From positions 318,411-382,410 of the forward strand of contig JAVKGX010000001.1 in NCBI GenBank assembly GCA_031432545.1: DNA of 64,000 bases, read 5' to 3'. Made by a program: the position numbers and the translations under genes. The notes below the pieces were generated by a model. It did no database searches and was not told where the DNA came from. It was given only the letters and a program-made list of their open reading frames with translations. This stretch comes from Armatimonadota bacterium (GTDB lineage: Bacteria; Sysuimicrobiota; Sysuimicrobiia; Sysuimicrobiales; Sysuimicrobiaceae). This document shows, in pieces, positions 16,216 to 24,048 of the stretch. Within the stretch, counting starts at the first letter, position 1; each line of letters begins with the position of its first letter.

Positions 16216-17757
16216 CTACCTCAGCCGGAAGTCGGCCGAGTGCGTCTTGCCGTCGTCCAGGTTTAGCAGCAGACGGTAGCAGTGGTTGCCCCAGTCCCGC
16301 TGCGTCTGCCAGTTGAAGACGTACTGGTTTTCCGTCGAGTCGTAGCGCAGCGACGTGCCGCCCGTGGCGGTCGCCTCCTCGGGCACGCCGGCCTCCGCCT
16401 CGCTGGTACAGTGGATGGGGACGACCTGGATCGACACCACCGCGCTCAACGCGCTGACGTATGCTCCGTTCGCGTCCAGCAGCCGCCACTTGACGGGCAC
16501 CGTGGACCCGGCCCGGACGGCGTTAAAGCCGGGGGACGGGTTCGTGAACATGATCGGCGGCAGGAACCCGACGAAGTTGTAGGTCACCGACAGCGCAGCG
16601 CTTCCCCCGCTGCCCGTATGGTTGATGTCACCGCTGTAGGTTCCGTTGATCTGGTGCGACCCTACGGCGGTCGCGTTGAAGCTGACCTGGCAGCTGGCCG
16701 AGTTCCCCGAGCCGCTCAGGGTACAGGGGTTCCCGGTGAAGGCGCCGGGCAGGCTGCTGGTGAACGTGACCGTGCCGGTCGGGGTGATCGCCGTGCCGGC
16801 ACTTGTGTCCGTAACCGTCGCCGTGCATGTCGTGTTCCCGTTTACGAAGACCGCCGCAGGAACGCAGGCCACGGCCGTGGAGGTCTCACGCTGGGCGACC
16901 GTCAGCGAGAAGTTGCCGCTGCTGCCGGAGTGGTTGGCGTCGCCCGCGTAGGTGGCGGTGATGCTGTGGGCGCCGACCGAGCCCGGGTTGGGCGTGTAGG
17001 TGACCTGGCAGCTGGCGGCGTTGCCGGAACCGCTCAGCGTGCACGCCGTGCTGCTGAAGGATCCTGCTCCGCCCGTCCAGTTGACCGTGCCGGCCGGAGT
17101 CGTGGGCGTGCCCGAGCCCGTATCCGTCACGGTGGCCGTACACGTCGTCGGTGCGTTCACGGGAACGGGGTTGGGTACGCAGACCACGGCGGTCTGCGTG
17201 GGCCTCACGGACGCAGTCACGACGAGCGTGAAGGTCGCGTTGGAGGTATCCCACAGGCTGCCCGATCTTCCGCCGGTCACGCTGGCAATCGAAATGGTGT
17301 AGCTTCCCGGCATACTGGAAGAGAAGGTGACGGCCAGCACGTTGGGGGCACCGATGGACTGCGGCGGGGCGCCGGCGCAGCCCGTAAACACAAGCGAGGT
17401 CTGATTTGCCGTTACGCCGCTGGGCACCGAGAGAGTCACTGTGGCGGGGGCGCTGCCGGTGGCGTTGCAGCCACTGACATCTCCGGGTGGGGTGTTAGTC
17501 GGTTGGATGTAGTACCCGACCACGGCCGAACCCCCGGCTGGGATGGTCACGCTGGCGCCTGCCGTGCTCGATAGGGTGTTGTAGACGACGTCGGCGCGCG
17601 CCAGCGGAGGGATCCCGACGATCAACGCGACGACGGCGGCCAGCAGAGGACCCGTGCGCCGCCTCAAACGTTTTCCGATGCGGCCGTTCGCACGGCCGTG
17701 CAAGACCGAGGCGGCCGATGCCGTCACGACTGACACGACACGCCAGCACGCTCCCAT
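16216..17757 (-). CDS. Secreted Ig-repeat surface protein
   Basis: 513 residues. A long basic N-region is followed by a signal helix (LLAAVVALIVGIPPLARA, about residues 36-53). Residues 170-360 contain two homologous Ig-like repeats, each with TCTATVTDT..G and CTLSGSGN.ASCQV followed by HSI or HQI and TYAGD or TYSGD; paired Cys residues suggest disulfides. The C-terminal domain (about 375-513) has AGSTVPVKWRLLDANG and NQYVFNWQTQRDWGNHCYRLLLNLDDG, a module seen at the ends of many secreted repeat proteins. ATG 17757 has GAGGGGGTG upstream. Probably adhesive or structural; partner unknown. Confidence 0.8.
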   Translation of the reverse strand: MGACWRVVSVVTASAASVLHGRANGRIGKRLRRRTGPLLAAVVALIVGIPPLARADVVYNTLSSTAGASVTIPAGGSAVVGYYIQPTNTPPGDVSGCNATGSAPATVTLSVPSGVTANQTSLVFTGCAGAPPQSIGAPNVLAVTFSSSMPGSYTISIASVTGGRSGSLWDTSNATFTLVVTASVRPTQTAVVCVPNPVPVNAPTTCTATVTDTGSGTPTTPAGTVNWTGGAGSFSSTACTLSGSGNAASCQVTYTPNPGSVGAHSITATYAGDANHSGSSGNFSLTVAQRETSTAVACVPAAVFVNGNTTCTATVTDTSAGTAITPTGTVTFTSSLPGAFTGNPCTLSGSGNSASCQVSFNATAVGSHQINGTYSGDINHTGSGGSAALSVTYNFVGFLPPIMFTNPSPGFNAVRAGSTVPVKWRLLDANGAYVSALSAVVSIQVVPIHCTSEAEAGVPEEATATGGTSLRYDSTENQYVFNWQTQRDWGNHCYRLLLNLDDGKTHSADFRLR

Positions 17758-17933
17758 GGGCGACACCCCCTCTGACTCGCTGGTAGTTGCTCTTATGCCC
17801 ACTCGCCCCACCTGGCGGATCCGTCCGAGGTCCTAGGTCCTCCCACTCGCGGGCGGACGACCTTCAGCGGTGGCGGGCAGGTCTCAGCGGTGCCACAGTG
17901 GCGGAGGGAGCAGGATCAAGGAGGGGGTTGGCC

Positions 17934-19316
17934 ATGCGTGCCAGGCACAACCGAGTCCTCTTGTACCTGGCAACGATCGCCCTCGTCGCAGGATGCGGAT
18001 CGGGGGTCGTTTCCCGGGTTGGGACGTTGCAGATCACCGGCGCCATCTGGACGTCGCTCAGCGACGGGACCACGGTGAATGCGAACATCTACGACAGCAA
18101 GGACGACGTCTACATCAACGGTGGTCCGCAGAGTCCCAGGGCCGCCGGCCTTCCCGACGGCACGTACTACTTCCAGGTGACCGACCCGTCAGGGGCGACG
18201 CTGCTGTCCAGCGACAACGCCGAGTGCCGGCAGGTCACCGTATCCGGGGGCCGCATCACCGGTGCGACGGGGCTCTGTCCCCACCCCAACGGAACCACGA
18301 ACCCGACCACCGGGGTGACACCCGTCAAGCTCATGCCTTACGACGACACGCCCAACCTGGGCGGAGAGTACAAGGTCTGGCTGATCCGCAGTGACCACGC
18401 GACCATCGGCTCCGACGGCAAGACGCTGATCTTCGACAGCAGGAATGCCAAGACGGACAACTTCAAGGTGCGGCGTCGGGGCAACGGGCAGCCGCCGCTG
18501 GTCTCCATCACCGGCTACAAGTGGTACGACACGAACACAAACGGGACCAAGGACGGCGACGAGGTCAACATCGGCGGCTGGCGGATCGAGAAGACCCCGC
18601 CCACGCCGGCGGACGTCACGTACACGTCGTCGATCGAGGGCCCGGGGTTGGGGACCTACGGCTTCCTCGTAGAGGCCAACTCCGGTACCTACACGATCAG
18701 CGAAGTCGCGCCGCCCCCCGGCTTCCACCCGGCCGGTGTGTGGGTCCCGACGACGCCGACATCCGGGACGGTGACGGTGGGCTCGACCGACGCGGCCGGA
18801 CCCAACTTCGGCAACGTCTGCCTCGGCCCCACCGGCGGGCGGACGATCGGCTTCTGGACGAACCGGAACGGGCAGGCCTTGATCGATGCAGACGATCTCG
18901 CGACGTTGCAGGCTCTGAACTTGCGCAACGCCGACGGCAGTCACTTCGATCCCGTGAGCGCCGCTGAGCTCCGCACGTGGCTGCTAAACGCGACGGCGAC
19001 CAACATGGCTTACATGCTGTCGGCGCAGCTGGCGGCGATGGCGCTCAACGTGCGCGAGGGGTTCGTCAGCGGCAGCGGGATGCTCTTCGTGGGCGTGGGC
19101 TTCCCGGGAGCGAACGCCGCGGGATTCATCTCGGTCAACGACCTGATGGCCCTTGCCAACGCCTCGCTGGGGACCGACGGCAACACACCGGCCGGCCACC
19201 CGCAGCGTGCCTACCAGGAGCAGTTGAAGAATGCGCTGGACGCAGCGAACAACAACGGCAGCCTGCTCGTCCAGCCGGGCCCTGGGAGCTGCCCGCCGAT
19301 CCCTGAGAGCTACTGA
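17934..19316 (+). CDS. Secreted lipoprotein with SdrD B-like domain
   Basis: 460 residues. AAGGAGG sits 8 nt before ATG 17934. The signal peptide ends in a lipobox (LVAGC, Cys about residue 19). A SdrD-B/Cna-B-like module spans about residues 195-310: ITGYKWYDTNTNGTKDGDE, then GTYTISEVAPPPGFHPAG. After it, GGRTIGFWTNRNGQALID opens a C-terminal domain of the type found in choice-of-anchor or Ca-binding surface proteins. Divergently transcribed from the Ig-repeat protein across 176 nt, which suggests a shared surface function. Followed by a strong terminator. Confidence 0.78.
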   Translation: MRARHNRVLLYLATIALVAGCGSGVVSRVGTLQITGAIWTSLSDGTTVNANIYDSKDDVYINGGPQSPRAAGLPDGTYYFQVTDPSGATLLSSDNAECRQVTVSGGRITGATGLCPHPNGTTNPTTGVTPVKLMPYDDTPNLGGEYKVWLIRSDHATIGSDGKTLIFDSRNAKTDNFKVRRRGNGQPPLVSITGYKWYDTNTNGTKDGDEVNIGGWRIEKTPPTPADVTYTSSIEGPGLGTYGFLVEANSGTYTISEVAPPPGFHPAGVWVPTTPTSGTVTVGSTDAAGPNFGNVCLGPTGGRTIGFWTNRNGQALIDADDLATLQALNLRNADGSHFDPVSAAELRTWLLNATATNMAYMLSAQLAAMALNVREGFVSGSGMLFVGVGFPGANAAGFISVNDLMALANASLGTDGNTPAGHPQRAYQEQLKNALDAANNNGSLLVQPGPGSCPPIPESY

Positions 19317-19329
19317 ACGAACCCAGACA

Positions 19330-19364
19330 AACGCCCGGGCCTCCCTCAGCGAGGCCCGGGCGTT
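19330..19364. terminator. Strong hairpin terminator between convergent genes
   Basis: A perfect 14-bp stem, AACGCCCGGGCCTC (19330-19343) with GAGGCCCGGGCGTT (19351-19364) and a 7-nt loop, sits between the converging lipoprotein gene and the CoaB-like gene. U-tracts are modest on both sides (GTGTTT to the right, TTTGT to the left), so it probably works in both directions. Confidence 0.8.
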
Positions 19365-19377
19365 GTCGTGTTTCCCA

Positions 19378-20034
19378 TCAGGCGCGGTCGAGGATCTCGA
19401 TCACGGCGCGGGCGATCTCCTCCTTGCCCTCCGCGATCCTCAGCAGCTCCCCCTCCGGCCCGATGAAGTAGCCGCGGTGCACCCCGCTTTCGATCTCGCG
19501 CAGGTCGTTGGCGACGACGACGTCGCAGTCGTTCTTCCGCTTCCACTCCCGCACCGAGGCCACCAGGTCCTCGGGGGTCTTGCCGACCTCCAGCTTGAAC
19601 CCCACGAGAAACGTGCGCGGGCTGATCTCCTTCACCAGCCGGATCGCCTTGGGCGTGGGTACCAGGCGCACGACCCACTCCTCCTCGGAGGCGACCTTGT
19701 CGCGGTGGGCCTGAGCGGGAGCGAAGTCCAGCACCGCCATCGGATGGACGACCGCGTCGTAACCGGACGGCAGTTCGTCGCGGAACACGTTGACGAGGTC
19801 GTCGACGGTCTCGATGGGCACCAGCCGCAGGTGGTCCCGCCCCCGGGCGCGGATCTGCGGCAACTGGGAGCCGCGCCCGTAGACGAAGGTGACCGACGCC
19901 CCCGCCTGTACAGCCATCTCCGCGATCAACGATCCGAGCCGCCCGCTGGACTTGTTGGTGATGTAGCGGACGGCATCCAGAGGCGCCCGCGTGGGGCCGG
20001 AGGTGACGAGGACGCGCTTTCCCCGAAGCGGCAC
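19378..20034 (-). CDS. Phosphopantothenate-cysteine ligase-like (CoaB/DFP C-domain) protein
   Basis: 218 residues corresponding to the CoaB half of CoaBC. GKRVLVTSGPTRAPLDAVRYITNKSSGRLGSLIAEMA is the nucleotide-binding signature, followed by VHPMAVLDFAPAQAHRDKVAS and CDVVVANDLREIESGVHRG. The CoaC decarboxylase half is absent. The reading frame upstream of GTG 20034 runs into unrelated remnant sequence, so GTG 20034 is the best start, but there is no Shine-Dalgarno. It may be a standalone CoaB or the surviving 3' part of a damaged gene; the next 1.5 kb upstream is full of truncated genes, which favours caution. Confidence 0.75.
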   Translation of the reverse strand: MPLRGKRVLVTSGPTRAPLDAVRYITNKSSGRLGSLIAEMAVQAGASVTFVYGRGSQLPQIRARGRDHLRLVPIETVDDLVNVFRDELPSGYDAVVHPMAVLDFAPAQAHRDKVASEEEWVVRLVPTPKAIRLVKEISPRTFLVGFKLEVGKTPEDLVASVREWKRKNDCDVVVANDLREIESGVHRGYFIGPEGELLRIAEGKEEIARAVIEILDRA

Positions 20035-20086
20035 GTCTTTATGAGAAGGCGCATCGGCTCGCGGGTCAAGGGGTCGCGCGTCGTTC

Positions 20087-20383
20087 TCACCGGTAGGCGC
20101 GCCTCCTCCAGCGGTGGGCGTCTCGTCCGGATCGTGAGGTCGTCGGACGGTGCCGACCGGAGTTGGGAGCGAGCATCGCCAGCGGATAGAAGGTATCGCG
20201 CCACGTGATGCCGCCCTGACGCAGGGTGCGCAGCATCGAACGCAGCATGACGTAGGGGATCGCCAACGCCGCGACCGGGTGCAGGAGCGCGATCCACGCC
20301 GGCCGATCGTGGATCCGGCGCGTGAGGAAATGGCCGGCGAACAGCACCGTCCACAGGACCAGCGCGCACCTGGGGGCCGGCAA
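20087..20383 (-). pseudogene. C-terminal fragment of a family-2-type glycosyltransferase
   Basis: The frame contains LFAGHFLTRRIHDRPAWIAL and then LRQGGITWRDTFYPLAML, which is the membrane-proximal C-terminal end of hopanoid-type or cellulose-synthase-like glycosyltransferases. There is no catalytic domain: homology begins abruptly near 20370, where the permease fragment ends, and the frame runs on beyond the usual C-terminus. It is therefore a 3' remnant, not a functional enzyme. Confidence 0.6.
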
Positions 20384-20807
20384 AGATCGGGATGCGTGTG
20401 ACCAGGACGAACAGCGGGATCAGCGTCACGTAGAAGGGGATCATGATCGTCGCGAGGATGGCACCGAACAGCACGCGCTTGCCGGGGAAGTCCAGCCGCG
20501 CGAACGCGTATCCGGCCATGCTGCTCAACAGCAGGTTCGCCATGACGCCGGCGGCGGCGACGATCGCGCTGTTCAGGAAGTAGCGGGCGAAGGGTGCCCG
20601 CCGCATCGCCTCGGTGTAGTTCTCGAACCTCCACTGCTCGGGCAGCCATGTGGGCGGGAACCGGAAGATTTCCGCGTCGGTCTTGAACGATCCCAGCACC
20701 ATCCATACGAACGGCAAGACCGTCGCGACCGCCCCCGCCGTCAGCAGGGCGTAGGCCGGCAGGCGGCGCCAGGAACGGTTGGGATCTGCGCTCATCGAGC
20801 GCGGCAT
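20370..20807 (-). pseudogene. Truncated sugar ABC transporter permease (MalG/UgpE type)
   Basis: From ATG 20807 (or 20795) the frame reads as the N-terminal half of a CUT1-family inner-membrane permease: VLPFVWMVLGSFKTDAEIF, PPTWLPEQWRFENYTEAM, ARYFLNSAIVAA and AGYAFARLDFPGKRVLFG, through FVLVTRIPIF. Homology stops at about 20370, before the EAA cytoplasmic loop that contacts the ATPase, and the DNA continues as a glycosyltransferase end. The protein cannot be functional. Confidence 0.75.
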
Positions 20808-20870
20808 CAATACACCGCCTCCTGCCGGAACAACCGCATGCCCGCCAGCGTCAGGACCAGAATGACCTTG
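20807..20870 (-). pseudogene. 3' tail of a partner sugar permease (MalF/UgpA type)
   Basis: About 20 codons ending LRLF-like (GMRLFRQEAVY then TGA) match the C-terminal end typical of MalF/UgpA permeases. The stop overlaps the ATG of the MalG-type fragment (TGATG), the normal coupling of the two permease genes. Everything upstream of this tail is missing and replaced by corA sequence. Confidence 0.45.
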
Positions 20871-20871
20871 G

Positions 20872-21044
20872 TTCCGGGTGTCCTCGATTGCCAGCGGGTG
20901 GAATCCGAAGACGTCGCGCATCACCCCGACGTCGTCCTCCGCGGGACCGGTGATGTCGACCCACACGACATCGGGCCCGCGCAGCAGACCCTCCAGGTCG
21001 GCGGGGTCTTCGTGCGAAGGGGGATGCAGAACGCGATAGCCCAT
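20872..21044 (-). pseudogene. N-terminal fragment of a CorA-type magnesium/cobalt transporter
   Basis: From ATG 21044 the frame reads about 57 residues with VVWVDITGPAEDDVGVMRDVFGFHPLAIEDTR, the diagnostic start of the CorA cytoplasmic domain. It breaks off right after IEDTR and joins the permease tail. The pore helices and GMN motif are absent, so this is a 5' remnant. Confidence 0.7.
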
Positions 21045-21171
21045 CGTCTGCCGAAGGTTCCCTGGCCGGTTGTGTTCCCGGTGCGCCCGCCGAATCCTGC
21101 GCCGATGTGCTGGGAGCCGAGGGGGCAGGCTTCTGGGTCAGCCTTCGTCGTGCTGCAAACGGGCAGGGACG

Positions 21172-21528
21172 TCAGGCCTGCGGTTCTTTCAGCATGTACT
21201 TGCGCGCCAGGTCGGTCACGACCGGGATCTCGAAGCGCTCGCCGCGGTACGCCCGCACGGCGAACCAGATGGAGATCGCGAGGACCGCCACCGACAGCAG
21301 CGGCAGCAGGAACAGCAGGGGGAAAAGGATGAACCAGAGCAGGCTGGACAGCACGCTGAGCGCCACCCACACCGCCAGCCAAGCCAATCCCCAAACAGCG
21401 CCTGCCAGCCGTGGTAGTGCATGTAGGGATCCTTACCTCATGTCCGTCAGGACGACGATCAGCGCGGGGATCCAAAGCGGGTAGCCCAGCGCGGCGAGCA
21501 GGCGGTTCTCGGAAGGTCCGGGGTCCAT
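21172..21528 (-). pseudogene. DUF4870-family membrane protein gene with two frameshifts
   Basis: Three frames together spell a complete small DUF4870/Tic20-like protein. From ATG 21528: MDPGPSENRLLAALGYPLW through VVLTDMR, then a stop at about 21436. A second frame gives DPYMHYHGWQALFG. A third, from about 21395, gives GLAWLAVWVALSVLSSLLWF through AYRGERFEIPVVTDLARK. One base gained and one lost would explain it; the first lies near AGGTAAGG and the second in a G-run. GAGGAAG precedes the ATG. Either a recent pseudogene or sequencing error. Confidence 0.6.
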
Positions 21529-21538
21529 CTCGTCTTCC

Positions 21539-21751
21539 TCACCCGCGGTGGCCTTTCCTCACACGGTACGCGACCGCAGAACCGTCCCCGACGGGGAGCG
21601 ACTGGGCGTCCGCCTCCCGGTGCACGGGTTGCGGTCGTCCGACGGTCGTCCGGCGTCGCGCCGGCCGGGACAGTCCTCGGGTGGGTGCCAGCGACAGGCA
21701 CAGCAGCACGAACAGCAAGACGGATGTCCAGAAGACCAACGGTTCCTGCAC
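21539..21751 (-). CDS. Small single-helix membrane protein (70 aa)
   Basis: GTG 21751 is preceded by GGGAGGTGG at 8 nt, a near-ideal ribosome binding site. The product opens with a hydrophobic helix (LVFWTSVLLFVLLCLSLAP) and then has a basic tail starting TRGLSRPARRR. No family recognised. The helix plus tail resembles the 31-residue open reading frame at 30791-30886 (VLLF....P-T-R-x-L-x-R), which also begins with GTG behind a good Shine-Dalgarno. Confidence 0.45.
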   Translation of the reverse strand: MQEPLVFWTSVLLFVLLCLSLAPTRGLSRPARRRTTVGRPQPVHREADAQSLPVGDGSAVAYRVRKGHRG

Positions 21752-21951
21752 GATGCCCGCCACCTCCCCAGTCCCAACGGCGCCTATGTCTTCTGTTGGG
21801 TGAACGCACGGCGGCCGACAGTTTGCGCACCGGATCTGCCGGTTCCACCGTAGGACCTGAGGCGTTACGTGACCGTTACCGGGGGCCGCCGGCTTTCGGA
21901 CCCAGAAGACGGAGCAGAGCCGCCGCTGTGGGCAGCTCCGCTCCTGTAGGA

Positions 21952-21990
21952 AGTGGCCGGCGAAACCTGTCCACACGGTTACCGGCCACC
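21952..21990. other. Inverted repeat downstream of hsp20
   Basis: GTGGCCGG and CCGGCCAC form an 8-bp stem with an inner AACC/GGTT pair, about 20 nt past the hsp20 stop. There is no U-run, so it may stabilise the transcript end rather than terminate it. The rest of 21752-22007 shows no gene that I can support. Confidence 0.3.
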
Positions 21991-22007
21991 GCACGGCTTG
22001 GGAGACC

Positions 22008-22493
22008 TTACCGGGTTGACCCGGCGAGGACCTTCTCGCCAGGCGCGACGACCTCGACGTTCACCTTCCTCGGCAGCGCGCCCTCGGCCACCGGGATCGT
22101 GATCTCCAGGACGCCGTTGTAGTACCGTGCGGCAACCTGGTCGCTCTTCAGCGCCTGCGGCAGGGTCAACGTCCGCTCGAACGTCCCGTACGCCACCTCG
22201 CTGAACAGGTAATCGTCACGCGGGATCTCCAGTTCGAGCTTCCGCTCGCCCTTGATCGTCAGCAGGTTGTCGGTGACCGAGACGTCCACCGTCTTGGGAT
22301 CCACGCCCGGCAGGAAGCAACGGAGCACGAGCGCGTTGTTGTGGTAGAAGGCCTCCATGGGCGGGATCCAGTGGGTCATCCGGGTCGTCGCGGCCTCGGT
22401 GCTCCCGAAGAACCGGTTGAAGAGGTTGCCGATCTCACGCTGGATCGCGTTGATCTCCTCGAAGGGATTCCAACGGTTCCAACGGGTCAGCAT
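22008..22493 (-). CDS. hsp20: Small heat-shock protein, Hsp20 / alpha-crystallin family
   Basis: ATP-independent holdase chaperone of 161 residues. RWNPFEEINAIQREIGNLFNRFF is the family N-terminal segment; the alpha-crystallin domain runs from PPMEAFYHNNALVLRCFLPGVD to YYNGVLEITIPV, with the conserved GVLEITIP motif. The C-terminal IxI-like tail is weak (VNVEVVAP). ATG 22493 follows AGGAGGTG. A sigma-70-type promoter lies at 22562-22590; no CIRCE or HAIR element is visible. Confidence 0.95.
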   Translation of the reverse strand: MLTRWNRWNPFEEINAIQREIGNLFNRFFGSTEAATTRMTHWIPPMEAFYHNNALVLRCFLPGVDPKTVDVSVTDNLLTIKGERKLELEIPRDDYLFSEVAYGTFERTLTLPQALKSDQVAARYYNGVLEITIPVAEGALPRKVNVEVVAPGEKVLAGSTR

Positions 22494-22561
22494 CGCATAC
22501 CACCTCCTGCTGGGATCCTGGGTTCGGAGCGTGTCAAGGTTACCATGCACGCCCCAACCCA

Positions 22562-22590
22562 ATGCTAGCAGCCATATTACGATGTGTCAA
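22562..22590 (-). promoter_or_regulatory. Promoter of hsp20
   Basis: Minus strand: TTGACA (22585-22590), exactly 17 nt, TAGCAT (22562-22567). The predicted start is about 60 nt before the ATG. A second TTGACA occurs downstream within the leader, without a good -10. Confidence 0.65.
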
Positions 22591-22622
22591 GGGTATCTAC
22601 TTGACGACCCAGACCCGGCCCG

Positions 22623-23978
22623 TCAGGGGGTGACGGCGCGGTCGGCCTGGACGAGGCCCCACCCGCTCTTGTCGTCACGTCCGGGCTCTTCGATGTCCAA
22701 AGCCGTCTGTGCGAGCTTCCGCCTGATTGTGTCGGGGCCTGTGATGCCGTTGGCGATCATGAGGGCGATCACGCCGGAGACGTGCGGAGCGGCGAACGAC
22801 GTGCCGTTCGCGCACCAGTACGTCTCTGTCACCAGCTTGGAAGGGCTCGCGACGATGATCCCGTGGGAGCAGTCCGACCCGAACCCGTCGCCGCCGGGCG
22901 CGGCCACGTCCACTTGGGGGCCGCGGTTGGAGTACGAGGTGACCCGGTTGTTCCTGTCGGTGGCCGCGACCGCGATCACGTCGGGCAGGTTGGCGGGGCA
23001 ACTGACCGCTTTGCCGTCGTTGCCCGCGGCGGCGACAACCACAGCGCCCTTCGTGCCGACCGCGTAGTCCACGGCCTCCCTGATGACCTGCGGGCAGTCG
23101 GCTCCGGGCGCACCCCCGAGGCTGAGGTTGATCACCCTGGCTCCCCGGTCGGCGGCCCACACGATGCCAGCCGCCACGTCGACGAAGCGCCCCTCGCCGG
23201 TGTTGCTGTCCAGCGCGCGCACGATGACCAGGCGCACGCCCAACGTACCCCACGTCACGCCGGCCATGCCGCGACCGTTGTCCGTCTCCGCCCCGATGAC
23301 GCTGCCGACCGCGGTTCCGTGGCTGAACCCGTCGTCCGGATAGCCCGGATCCGCGGGGTCGTCGTCGCCGTCGATGTAGTCTTTGCCGTCTTCGTAGGAG
23401 ATCGCCAGGACGTCCGGATGCGCGGCGATCCCGGTGTCGACGACGGCCACTTTCACCGCCGGGCTACCGGTGGTGATCTCCCAGGCCGCCGGCATACAAA
23501 TTGTGGCCATGCCAAGGTTCCACTGGTCGGGGAACCGCGGGTCGTTCGGCGTGCGGAGGACGTAGGCGCGCAGGCTGTGCTCGACGTACGCGACGCCTGC
23601 GGCGGCGCGCAGGCGGGCGAGCACTTCGGCTTCCGAGGGTGCTGGGACGCGAGCGACGACCACCCCGAGTGCGGGGTGCTCCGTGACCACCGAAGCGCCC
23701 GCCAGGGTCACGGCAAGCCGCCTCGCCGAGCCGTGTACTCCTGCGGGGAACTTCACGACGTATTCGCCGGGGATCTCGGCCGGTCCGGCGGGGAGCTGGC
23801 GCATCGGCAGCGGACGGACGGCCGACCGGGCGCCCTGTCGGACGGACGCATCCGCGGCGAGATCGATGCATGCCACGGATCGCGGCGCCGGGGACGGGAC
23901 CGCCCCGCTGCCTCCGCACGCCGAGATCGCCAAGGCGGCCGCAACGAACACGACCGCCGTGCGAGAGTTCGTTCCCAC
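22623..23978 (-). CDS. Subtilisin-like serine protease (S8), lipoprotein
   Basis: 451 residues. GTG 23978 is preceded by GGGAGG and opens a lipoprotein signal (VVFVAAALAISACGG; lipobox Cys about residue 20). A pro-region with EYVVKFPAG is followed by the S8 catalytic domain: Asp in VAVVDTGIAAHPD, His in FSHGTAVGSVIGA, oxyanion Asn in VVAAAGNDG and Ser in NGTSFAAPHVSG. All triad residues are present, so it should be active, tethered on the outside of the cytoplasmic membrane or in the periplasm. It ends with SGWGLVQADRAV, as in other S8 proteases. Neighbours do not indicate a substrate. Confidence 0.93.
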   Translation of the reverse strand: MGTNSRTAVVFVAAALAISACGGSGAVPSPAPRSVACIDLAADASVRQGARSAVRPLPMRQLPAGPAEIPGEYVVKFPAGVHGSARRLAVTLAGASVVTEHPALGVVVARVPAPSEAEVLARLRAAAGVAYVEHSLRAYVLRTPNDPRFPDQWNLGMATICMPAAWEITTGSPAVKVAVVDTGIAAHPDVLAISYEDGKDYIDGDDDPADPGYPDDGFSHGTAVGSVIGAETDNGRGMAGVTWGTLGVRLVIVRALDSNTGEGRFVDVAAGIVWAADRGARVINLSLGGAPGADCPQVIREAVDYAVGTKGAVVVAAAGNDGKAVSCPANLPDVIAVAATDRNNRVTSYSNRGPQVDVAAPGGDGFGSDCSHGIIVASPSKLVTETYWCANGTSFAAPHVSGVIALMIANGITGPDTIRRKLAQTALDIEEPGRDDKSGWGLVQADRAVTP

Positions 23979-24048
23979 GCTGCCTCCCGGTCGTCGTTGG
24001 CCGCCGGACTCGTGCGGCCAGCGGGAGTCGTGTGGGGTGCGAAGCATC

